A DNA stretch of 64,000 bases from Odontocerum albicorne (Eukaryota > Arthropoda > Insecta > Trichoptera > Odontoceridae). A model generated the notes under the pieces. That model saw only the letters and a list, made by a program, of their open reading frames with translations. It had not been told where the DNA came from and did not search any database. Position 1 is the stretch's first letter; each line of letters starts with the position of its first letter. Shown here piece after piece: positions 52,314 through 64,000 of this stretch. The position numbers and the translations under genes were made by a program. The DNA lies in the NCBI GenBank assembly GCA_949825065.1, contig OX463854.1, positions 17,671,226-17,735,225 of the forward strand, given 5' to 3'.

Positions 52314-53279
52314 TTAAAGTAATTAATTAATATATATAAAACCGATATGGTTAAAAAAATTATAATTAATTTTAGTTATAGCATTTTTCAAAAATTTGAT
52401 GGGCTTAATTACTTTATTCCTCCTCTCAGTGCCTTCCTCTCTTTCTTACTCTCTGGTGATCGAATTTCGCCTCGTCATCCATCCATACTGTACATTAGCA
52501 CTTCCAAGTCTTTATTAATTATCTTTCTCACTGCATGATTCTGGACTATGTGGACGTATGTTATTTGAACATAACGGAAGAACAGTTGGGCCTCTCTAAA
52601 AGTTTGAGATTCACCTTCAATCTTAGAACGTTCAATCATATCAAAAATAGCTTAATCGTTTTAATATGACAAATAGGCACAGCGTACACGTATTGTCCAT
52701 TTTGGATAATATCCTTAACAGTTCCATCGTCCCCTCGTATCTTGTCAGAAAATATACATATATTCCTACCATATACTTAAGCTACACTCCAGCAGATATT
52801 GTTTACTGACTTTCGCAGTTAACCAATCTTTTTTACATCATCTTTATATGCATGTAATTAGATTCTGGAACCAGTAAACAACTAATATTTACTGGATCCG
52901 CTATTGACATGTTTCAAAAAGTGATTTAAAAAACACTTCGTTTCAAAATAGTAGTGTGATTTAAGCAACTTCCTTATTAACAACTTTTGTCTGATGGGTT
53001 GTGGGTCATTGACACCTTGCGATAATCCTAATAGATTGTTTTGCCATAAAGTATAAATTAATAAATCTATAGCATATAAGTCCAGGGATTCAGAGAATTT
53101 GGAGACAATAGGTTAAAATTCGTCAGGAGTGGAGCAGCATCATTATGTAGACTAAAGTTCTTCAGGAACAGTACGGTATCAGATGTCAGATATATTTTTC
53201 TAAACCTTAGCAAGTAAAAGCAGATGTAAGCTGTACTCATTGGAGGTACTTTCTCGCATTTGTACAAATTTAGAGAGAC
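52314..53279. other. No recognisable feature
   Basis: Frames at 52347-52538 and 53067-53309 have no motif. Confidence 0.45.
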
Positions 53280-53375
53280 ACATATTTGGTAAGAAAACCA
53301 CAAAAACATGGAAGGAAAGATGAACTACAAATAAACTTTTGTAGATCTTCCGATATGTGAATTATAACCAAGTCC
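53280..53375. repeat. Repeat D, second copy
   Basis: Aligns with 12625-12720 ('ttggtaagaaaaccacaaaa', 'gaactacaaataaactttt', 'gatcttccgatatgtga'). Confidence 0.5.
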
Positions 53376-53454
53376 TATTTCTTACAATTTTTCTTACACC
53401 TTGTGACGGTGACCCTTGGATTGTTAAGCTACCTGATGGAAATAATTCTCACCT

Positions 53455-54425
53455 TTTCAATGACCTGTAAACGTTAAAAATGAGCAATCTTACTTACAGG
53501 TAGATGAAGGTGAGGGAATTTCAAGGATTCATATTTTAATAAAATGAGCTATCATATTTACAGGTAATTGAAATGTTAAGCAGTTTCAATGATTCCTTTA
53601 TTATTTAAATAATGAACTTGTGAACTTTAAAAAATCAGCAATTTCACTTACAAGTAGCTGAAATTAATTATTATTATTAATTAATTAATTATTACACATG
53701 ACAAGAAATATACATAATTTGCGAAAAAAACAACAGGTAATTTAATTTGGATATACATTATTTTAATGGATCTGGGTTTGTTGCATTTCATTTGTCGTAT
53801 CCCCAGTAAACTAGGCTTTTGCCTGTATCTCACTATACTTCAAATACAAGGGAATTTCGAGGATTTACGCATTTTTTTAGTAATGTACTTGTCAATTTTA
53901 AAGAACGAGCAATCTCACAGATAGTTGAAATACAAGGGAATTTCGAGAAATCCTTTTTTTTAGTTATGTACTTGTTAATTTAATAAAACGGACTATCTTA
54001 CTTACAGATAGCTAAAATGTAAAAGAATTTCATAGAATCGATAAAATTAAAAAAAACAAGCAATCTCACTCACAGAAAGCTGAAAAGCAAGGAAATTTCA
54101 TGGATTGAAACAAGTTTTTATTAACAAACTTTTAAACTTACCAAAACAAGTAATCTTACTTACAGTAGCTGAAATACAAAGAAATGTCGAGGATCGACAC
54201 AAGTTCTGAGTAATGATCTTAAAAATTTAACAAAACGAGTTATCTTGCTTCCTGGTAGTTGAAATGCAAGGGAATTTCAAGAATTGAACACTTTTTCGTA
54301 ATAGACTACCAATTTTTACAATTTGAACGATACTTACATGTAGCTAAAATATATCGAGGGTTTACAGACTTTTCTGTTTATTAACTAATAAATTTAACAA
54401 AACAAGTAATATTACTTGCAGGCAG
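53455..54425. repeat. Degenerate ~87-bp tandem array, ~10 units
   Basis: 'acttacaggtagctgaaat', 'acaagggaatttcgagga' and 'aatttaacaaaacgagcaatct' recur in order. The 'aaat.caag' anchor lies at 53842, 53928, 54015, 54084, 54172, 54262 and about 54347 (spacing 86, 87, 69, 88, 90, 85). About 180 bp of unrelated DNA (53655-53835) interrupts it. Confidence 0.85.
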
Positions 54426-54870
54426 CAAAAAATCACAGAACTCTGATTGACGAATAAATAAAATAGTGACATTTCATAAATTTTTATTAAACATCTAACT
54501 AAGCAATTGAAAAAACGAAAGCATTTTATAGTGCTATAAAGCATAAAACACACCCGGCTCTTGTTAAAAAATGAGGTGTTAACAATTGGTTTTAAAAATG
54601 TTTTCGTATTTCTAAAACAAATCATTTAAACTATTACACACAATTCTACTTATTTTTAATAACATTTTAAATATTACTTGAACTTTACTTAGGAACATTT
54701 TATTCATTAAAACTAAATGAACAATAACAGATATTTTTATACAAAATAACACCAAGGTTATAAATTTTACCGGAGATAGCGACTCTTACGAGTATAACAT
54801 GATTTATGGCTTTCTAAACGAGCCCCTTTCCGTTTATCATCTCATTTCATTGATTCATATGATACCCTTA
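54426..54870. other. No recognisable feature
   Basis: An 87-codon minus-strand frame (54362-54625) partly overlaps the array and has no motif. Confidence 0.45.
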
Positions 54871-54874
54871 AATA

Positions 54875-55215
54875 TATCGGAATTAATTACGCAGAAATGT
54901 AAAAGAGTGTCCGAGAAACAATATTGCCTTCGTATCCTGTACCTGTACCTTCGTACCCATTAGGTTAAAAATCGCTGAAGTAGACGAGGCGAGAAATTCG
55001 CAGTGTGCTATAATATGTGATGGAAATACTTACGCATGTGGACAATACACTCACACATGCAACAACACTCCCACATGTCTAGCACATGTACCTGAAATAA
55101 TAATACCTTTTATTACCAGACAAATTCTTTAATCAGACTGATCCCTTTTATTTTTTTTTATAGAAAATTAAATCGAAACTGAAACCCCCGGATGGGAGAC
55201 CAGCGTCCCACCACG
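54875..55215. repeat. Composite repeat C + SINE A fragment (copy 4)
   Basis: 'gaaacaatattgccttcgtatcc', 'tgatggaaatacttacgcatgtgg' and 'cacatgtacctgaaataataata', then a minus-strand SINE A piece ('aaacccccggatgggagacc'). Confidence 0.5.
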
Positions 55216-55850
55216 TTTATCATCATAGGTTTCATTAGAGCCTTATAGTATTGTATCTGTCCAAACATGAAAGACATCATAACCAGCGTTAGTGTTCTTA
55301 TGAAAATCAAGCATGTTATTAATTGTCACCATCCGGTTTTAATCTTTCTTTAGACCTCATTTTTAGTGGCCTTAATTAGCTGAATATTACAAACAGAGCT
55401 TTAGTGCTTCAAAAACACTGCAGTGTGGTATTTTCTTATGCAAAACCATTAAGAACGTCATATTCTTACCATTATTATTTTTATACATATTTTAGGAATA
55501 CCTACGTGGTGCGTGGTGACCGCCCTGGGCTAGTTGTATCACATTTTACTTCCAGTTTGTGGTTCTGTGATGATGATAATACATATAGCCCAGTTTGTTT
55601 ATTTTCTAATTGAAGGCATCAAAATGTTGCTGGTTAGAAGGAATTCTCACTTCAGCAATCGTTACACAATTTTTTTTTTTTTCAATAAAAATGTAATGAA
55701 ATACAATATTTATTATTTATTTTATATACGTTACTTATACAGGTGAAGTTCAATTACATAGAAATCTTAAAAAGAAATATATACAGTATACTTTCCTCTC
55801 CTTAAACTCAACTTATACATACACAAATATATTTTGTCATATTCTTAATC
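55216..55850. other. No recognisable feature
   Basis: A diverged SINE A head may lie at about 55505-55560 ('tggtgaccgccctgggctagttg'). Otherwise nothing. Confidence 0.4.
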
Positions 55851-55854
55851 TGTC

Positions 55855-55955
55855 AATAATAGTAATTTCAAGTCTCGGGTTGGAGCACTCTTGAGGAAAG
55901 TTGGCTCTCTTGACGGCGCTATATAAATTTTCCTTTTATTTTTATTTAAAATAAT
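55855..55955 (+). repeat. LINE 3' end (family F)
   Basis: 'ggttggagcactcttgagga', 'ctctcttgacggcgctatat' and a TTTTATTTTTATTT tail. Confidence 0.6.
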
Positions 55956-58433
55956 TTAATCTATAATACTGTTTAAACGAAACAACTAACTCTCCCGTTA
56001 CTAAGAAAGCTCAATATACCGAACTTCTGTATATTTTTAAGAGCTATAAAAATGAATTAATTATTCCAAAAAATGTATTAAACTACATGGCGACTATATT
56101 GAAAAGTGTTTTTTTTTGTTTCATCTATCACCTTTTTATACTTGGGCCGCAAACTTTTGAACCTACTACGTACTTTTTTAAAAAACATTTTTGAAATATC
56201 GAATATCTCAATATCCGACACCCGGTTTAAAAGAGACAGCCCGCTAAATAAAGGAAATAATTTGGCAAGTTAATTCTTCTTTTTATTGCCAGTCTAAACA
56301 AAAAAATGTATCCCTTTACAGTAGTCAGAAACATACAACCATTATTTTCCAATATAGTTGAATTAGATGTTGATCTCGTCAGCAATCTAAAAGTATGAGA
56401 AGGAATATTCACATATCTACAAGTAACTATATTCTTCAAGTAACTAAAGCTTCAAGTACACAATTCACATTAAAATGGCACTTTAATCAGCACAGTGCCA
56501 CTATTACACCAAATAGTTGCTGACCGAAACTGTTACCCTGAATACTTTATCAATGCACTCTTCAACTCTGTGGTAGTAAATATACAAGAAATAATTTGAG
56601 TATGAGCAGAGCCGAGATAGGGGTGGAGCAACCGGGGCCCAGGTGTGATATTTGATAGGTGCCAAAATTGACCTGTAAAAGAAATGAGCATAACATAATT
56701 TAAAGTAATATCCCAATATTGAAATTTCTCTTTGTATTTTTTTATTAATACATGACCATAGAGTTTCAACACGTGAAAGAAGTTTTAGTAAATTAAAAAT
56801 GATTTAAGATCTTCTCTTGAAAAATAGACATTGTCAGACAAGGCATTTGTTTTTGAAGAAAATCAATTCGATAAAGTTATTAACAAATACTAAAAAATAA
56901 AGTTTTGAATGTTTGAAATTTTGATATTAATACATTCATTTATTTTGTGTGTTAAAGTGACTGTACATTCCTAATTTTCACTTTTTCTGACGGTTGGTGG
57001 GGGTTGATTTATAAGAAAACAAAAAACCGCCCATTCAAAAATAAGAGTAACACAGCGATTACCAAAAGTATTTGGAAAAAATGTCACCTTATTGTAGGTG
57101 TATTTACAAATAGATTATCTAGGCGCCAAAATACCTTAAACCAGCTCCGAGTACGAGTCGAAATCCATGAGGAGTCCAGTCTCAGTCAATTGGCTTATTT
57201 TATTTGACAGCATAACGAAGTACTCATAAATTAGATTAGCTTCATTATAGTATATAGTATACTCGTGAAAAATAAATAATAAAATCGCAAATTCAGAATC
57301 ATCATTATTGCGTATTGACCAGGGAGCCGGAGTACATTTCTGATATCAGATCCTTTCAAACACTTTGCTACACTCAGAGAGTTTTATTTTTTTAAGGTGG
57401 AACATTTACAGAAAATCTATCAATGAATATTCAACTAACCTCATAACTTTTTAACAATGCCAACTATATGCATCCCAATTATCTGTGTTCATCTCATGCA
57501 CAGTTAAATCATGTAAACAGGTTAATGAAAATGATTTTACTATGTAGGTGGACAGAAAAAGGAAACAATCCTTCTCTTCCATCAGTTCAGTCACAATTCT
57601 CTTAAGCCCTGACAGCTTTGAAAACCAAATACGAGTATGTTAACACCATATTGTACTCAAATCACATTCTCACCACTGGGTTACAAAAGCCCCCAAATGT
57701 AACTACGCTGAATAGAGCGGGTTTGCGTTTGGATCAACCATATCAAGGATCTGTCAAAAGCATGTAGATGGAAATTACTCACGTAATGTGTGATGCGCCA
57801 TAGTTTATCTCTCGCCATATTTTAAGATTAGTTTAGAATAGATTAAAGATTTAATAAATTTGGTATCCAACTCCATAAAATGCATAGTAAAACAATCTAG
57901 CACTGCAAGTGTTATTTGTGTTAATATCAATACTACAAACATTACGTCAGACCGTTACTCTAATCACTGTATGCAAAGAAAACACAGCACCAGAAGTTTG
58001 AATCCATACACACATATTTTGCTTCTTCTACACTGATATACTTTCCCATACTTTTTCATCATATTCGAACTTTTAACATTTCCATCTTCCAAAATTGCTT
58101 TTACTCGTTATAACCATTATTCTCTTAATTTTCTTCTACCACGCCATTCAGTCACATTCGCAGAGTATTTTTTTATCCATATTTCAGCATCGATCTATCT
58201 CAGATGGTGGAAAAGTGACGAGAGATACCAAACGGCGTGTAGCGATAGAAAACAATTTAAATGCGGCACCAAAAAAAAAAATATCCTCTCTGCTATATCC
58301 TCTCTGGCTACCTCGATATATTAACGACGAGAATTTTTGGATGTATGTAAACTACCTCAGAGTGCTGTCGTCTTTTCGTACAAAAACAATCGTAGAATTA
58401 ATAAAATTTTAATAAATTTTACCCGGACCTTTT
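55956..58433. other. Long stretch with no gene seen
   Basis: Frames at 56227-56772, 57004-57207 and 58095-58412 were read and show no recognisable domain. 'gggcgatata'-type or SINE blocks were not found here. Confidence 0.45.
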
Positions 58434-59084
58434 TTATGGTATATTGTCTAAGTGTTCATTTTTTATTTTTTTTGTAATATTCTTTCTTTTGTTATAAATT
58501 TTGGACACAAAAAAATAACACAACTCTCCGAATAATGCAACAATTGACGTAGCCAGCCCTATCACCTGACAGTAAAATGCAGCTTGGGTATCAACCAATG
58601 AAAGCTTTTTAAAATTTTCTCCATTTCCTCTTTTAAATCTGTAACTCAACAGCAACGAGAACTCTGTAATATCGTACCATTTTTTGGTCAAACCAGCAGA
58701 GTTAACAATAGCTATGAAATGATCTATTCGATCCAAGAAAGGAAAGTCCTTGGTGACGATATAGTTGAGATAGTAATATCTTGGGCATTCTTTGACAATA
58801 TGAAGTCTTGGTTCGCCACTTTCTGTAGTAAAGTTTTTTTCTATCATTATTTTAGCGTCAGTATCTCTCTCCAAACCAAACATGTGCTTTTTTTCTACTA
58901 CTGATAATGTCCCCAAGTCTTGTATGCTGATTCTTGTGCTGAGTTTTGTGAGCAGTGGACTGATGCCAAATCCAAACAAATCATCCATGCTGGATGATAC
59001 CACCATTTCGCTGTCATAAGCCTCTTGGAGTGTGTTTATATCTTTGAAGTAAGTGGTTGTTGTGTAGGCTGTTGTTAAATATCC
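58434..59084 (-). CDS. Ionotropic receptor 2, last exon (partial gene)
   Basis: 216 codons from an acceptor TTTTAG|GGA at 59085-59084. It is a paralogue of receptor 1: both begin Gly-Tyr-Leu-Thr-Thr-Ala-Tyr-Thr-Thr-Thr, share 'Ser-Ser-Met-Asp-Asp-Leu-Phe-Gly', 'Leu-His-Ile-Val-Lys-Glu-Cys-Pro-Arg', 'Lys-Lys-Trp-Tyr-Asp-Ile-Thr-Glu' and 'Leu-Ser-Leu-Val-Asp-Thr-Gln', and more than half of all positions agree. It covers S2, the last membrane helix and the tail. No stop or frameshift. The preceding exon (S1, first helix and pore) should lie above 59085 on this strand, but that interval is (TA)n, a LINE and unrecognised DNA up to 64000. Either the intron is longer than 4.9 kb or the gene has lost its 5' part. 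Confidence 0.8.
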   Translation of the reverse strand, partial: GYLTTAYTTTTYFKDINTLQEAYDSEMVVSSSMDDLFGFGISPLLTKLSTRISIQDLGTLSVVEKKHMFGLERDTDAKIMIEKNFTTESGEPRLHIVKECPRYYYLNYIVTKDFPFLDRIDHFIAIVNSAGLTKKWYDITEFSLLLSYRFKRGNGENFKKLSLVDTQAAFYCQVIGLATSIVALFGELCYFFVSKIYNKRKNITKKIKNEHLDNIP

Positions 59085-59128
59085 CTAAAATGAAATCGAA
59101 AATATTAGTGATCATTAAAAAACCAAAA

Positions 59129-61670
<2,542 letters not shown>

Positions 61671-61674
61671 TTAA

Positions 61675-61765
61675 TTTTTTTAATAACAGCGCCCTCGAGA
61701 GATATCTGCTCTCTAAACGGCGCTTTATAATTAGTCCTTTTATTATTATAAATACGCTGACCATT
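61675..61765 (+). repeat. LINE 3' end (family F)
   Basis: 'agcgccctcgagagatatct', 'ctctctaaacggcgctttata' and a TTTTATTATTAT tail. Confidence 0.6.
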
Positions 61766-61974
61766 TTTACGTAGGGAGGTTTGTAGGTAGGACTTATTAT
61801 TTTTTGTAGGATACTTTTTACAATATAGAATATAGTGGAATAATTTACCACTTTACAAAATATAAACATGAATTATGTCACTCGAATGAAAGTAAATTGT
61901 TTAAAAATATCAATTTTTAACCAATTGTGTTTATTCATTAAATAATTAAATACGATGTATGATTTTTTCGACCA

Positions 61975-62310
61975 TTAAAAGAAATTACAATAGTCAAGTA
62001 ACATACACATTAGAATTTTGAGTGTTACAAAACGTATTACATCAAATAAAATATTTTTACTATCTTCTGAAAGCCTCCTTATTCTCGCTAAAAGGAACTG
62101 TAGGTGAATATGAGATACTAGTATGTATAACAAAGCAGTGGTATAGAAAGCTTTGTCAGAAAATTTCAATTTGTGGATCCTGTTCAGTTCAATGTTTACT
62201 GTCAAGGTGACAGCTCTCAAAGCTCCCCTTTTAAATTTGTAAGAGGCGCCATAAACACAGATCTTAGAGATGATATTTGACCCCACATTTTTGAGACCCT
62301 TGGAGACCAT
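61975..62310 (-). other. Unidentified 111-codon open frame
   Basis: Open from ATG 62310 to 61975 with two basic and hydrophobic stretches ('Tyr-Lys-Phe-Lys-Arg-Gly-Ala-Leu', 'His-Leu-Gln-Phe-Leu-Leu-Ala-Arg-Ile-Arg-Arg-Leu'). Long for this A+T content, but no family is recognised, and it is not a receptor exon. It could be chance or a decayed gene. Confidence 0.2.
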
Positions 62311-62439
62311 GAATCACAATTTACGGTTTCTTCCCTTCTCGCACTTAAACCAATTAATCAGTTTTAATGTCGATCAGTTTGTTATTTTTAAGGTACGAGG
62401 GCTTTAAGGTACGGTATAGTCGATTTTAAAATTGGTCTG

Positions 62440-63370
62440 AATATGAATCAAATAAATTATACATTTTTGTTATGCAACCTTCAATCAATAAGTCTCTCTG
62501 ATCGGCGAATAATAGTGAACTGGATTGTACTTTTCAAAATCATGAATGGAATGGTCGAATGTCTGAAACTCTTGGAATTGATTGACATTCGAGTTCCGAC
62601 AAGAATTGCTAGGCTGCAAGAAAAATCTGTATGAGAATAATCGAATTATTTTGCAAATTCTCTCATACTTAGACTACATAGGATCGAAAATGAGTACGTT
62701 GCAGTCTCGGACGTTTTTGGACTTAGTTTGTTGACGTATAAGGAGTGCCTTAAAAGGCACTCCTTATACGTCAACAAACTAAGGAATAGAATACCGTGTG
62801 TCTTTGGAAGACTTAATGAATCACTTTTTTGAACTGCTTTTTAATTGATTATTGAAGATTTTTTATCTATAGTATTTTAGTGATTTTTCAGGAGGTTTGT
62901 CTTTGACTTCATCCTTTATATTTTATTTTTAATTTGTTTTCAATGATTTGTCTTTTGTTTCTGTATTTTTTATTTTTTTTTTGTCAACTTATTTGAAGAT
63001 TTTATACTGAAATCTTGAGATATTGAGTGTTGTGGGGATGATTTTCGCCCTTTATTGTACTTGGGAAATGCTCATTTTGATTTTTTTGTTTATTTACATT
63101 TATATGTCCCTTTCGCACTGGTGTCAAGAGTGACGCCTGGTGTGGCGCAGTAAGGGCTATATGCCTGTGGACGGCCGCGCATTGCTTTGATAACATGCAT
63201 TTTTTACGGTAGCTTGCGCCTGGTTTTTACGGTTCTTATTATTTTTGTTATAATTGTTAAAAAAAATTATATATATTTTGTCCTTAATGTTTTGAGCATT
63301 CACTACTGGGTCTGTTATTGGTTTTGTTATAAGTACCGTTTATTTATATAAATAAAAAAAAAATAATGTT
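62440..63370 (+). pseudogene. jockey/CR1-like LINE 3' end with A-rich tail
   Basis: 62443-62634 reads 'Leu-Ser-Asp-Arg-Arg-Ile-Ile-Val-Asn-Trp', 'Leu-Phe-Lys-Ile-Met-Asn-Gly' and 'Leu-Leu-Glu-Leu-Ile-Asp-Ile-Arg-Val-Pro', the 'L..RR......LYK..NG...CP.LL..I...VP' segment in the C-terminal part of jockey/CR1-like polymerases. After more decayed coding (to about 62835) comes a T-rich 3' untranslated stretch ending in 'ataaataaaaaaaaaataa' at about 63350-63366. A near-perfect palindrome (62722-62783) sits inside. Confidence 0.6.
62722..62783. repeat. Perfect 30-bp inverted repeat with 2-bp loop
   Basis: Left arm 62722-62751, loop AA, exact complement 62754-62783. Core 'gacgtataaggagtgcctt'. Confidence 0.95.
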
Positions 63371-64000
63371 TGTTTCAAAGATTTACACCCTGATTGCGTA
63401 TTTCATTATTAAATAATTACAACAAAATAAATGTTTTTCTTGAAGAAAGTTTAAATCTGTAATACGACACTTTTTTCATTAAAATCTTTCATGAATTTTT
63501 TGAACTACAATGTGATTTTTCAAATAAATGACACCCTCTCGAAATATGATTTTTAATTGTTTCCATTGAAAATTCTCTTTGAAGAGTCCTACGAGGACAA
63601 AGTAAGGCGGATTGTATCAAGGATCATTTTGAATCCTTAATGTGTTTACTTTCATTTAAATTTTTGCTCTGCCATAATTCCTATGAATTCATATTTTTAT
63701 TCCTATCTGTAAACAACTTCCCTTTTTGTATATTTGAATGCTAATAAATGAAGCAGTATGTTTATTGAGAAAAATATTGATTCGTATTAAACCTCAACTT
63801 TTTTCAGGAAATCAAGTGCAAATCTCAAACATGTTTTTCCTATAGAAGACAAAGAGAAAGAGAGACCAAATTTGTCAGAAATATTATCAATTTCCTAGGA
63901 AATTGATATGTCCTGACTCATCATTATTTTAAAGGCCACTTAGTGACATACTCTAAAGGAATAAGCATTTTTGTTAATCAGCGATGTTCACTAAAAAAAT
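63371..64000. other. A+T-rich DNA with one palindrome
   Basis: 63885-63908 is a perfect 24-bp palindrome (TATCAATTTCCT and its complement, centre CCTAGG). Nothing else recognised. Confidence 0.5.

Noticed and set aside
58095..58412. 105-codon plus-strand frame next to the receptor exon
   Set aside because: Hydrophobic start is T-rich noise; no domain, and it lies on the other strand from the receptor.

Overview
This is a piece of an animal nuclear genome, almost certainly an insect. The DNA is strongly A+T-rich (about two thirds by eye). Two exon sets encode ionotropic receptors (IRs), a chemoreceptor family restricted to protostomes. The background is typical insect mobile DNA: mariner elements of several lineages, RTE-like and jockey/CR1-like LINE remnants, tRNA-derived SINEs and Penelope-like relics. 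I cannot name the species. There is no operon structure, rRNA gene, convincing free-standing tRNA gene or CRISPR array. Host coding sequence is at most about 5 percent of the window.

Layout. 1-14.9 kb is a field of SINEs (families 'A' and 'B', my names), LINE 3' ends, a Penelope-like GIY-YIG endonuclease remnant and short repeat families with no host gene seen. 15.0-16.44 kb is a broken mariner with a second, different mariner nested in it. 16.6-20.2 kb holds LINE tails and repeats. 20.2-21.5 kb is a complete mariner with an intact transposase and perfect inverted terminal repeats. 21.5-31 kb is mostly unannotatable A+T-rich DNA with SINEs, a 64-bp minisatellite and LINE fragments. 31.9-32.9 kb is an internally deleted Tc1/mariner-superfamily element. 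33-41.5 kb contains SINEs, a fold-back element and a 32/64-bp minisatellite. 41.5-42.2 kb is another mariner remnant.

The host-gene part is 43.0-47.4 kb (minus strand), a two-exon divergent IR gene of 691 predicted residues with a 2.26-kb intron, and 58.4-59.1 kb (minus strand), the last exon of a clear paralogue. Both last exons begin at the same codon, so the intron position is shared. The second receptor's upstream exons are not visible. The interval above it is filled by (TA)n tracts and an RTE-type LINE. Between the receptors lie a decayed mauritiana-type mariner, a LINE pseudogene, a 45-bp minisatellite and a degenerate array of about 87 bp per unit.

The best leads are: (1) several unrelated-looking repeat families that share CTGANGA - hairpin - GAAA - hairpin - TH, close to a hammerhead ribozyme core but with one extra base before each hairpin; (2) the intact mariner; (3) a set of near-perfect short palindromes; (4) an over-represented octamer TACGAGTA/TACTCGTA; (5) a four-copy composite of an unknown repeat plus a SINE. 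All family assignments come from reading motifs by eye; no search was run.
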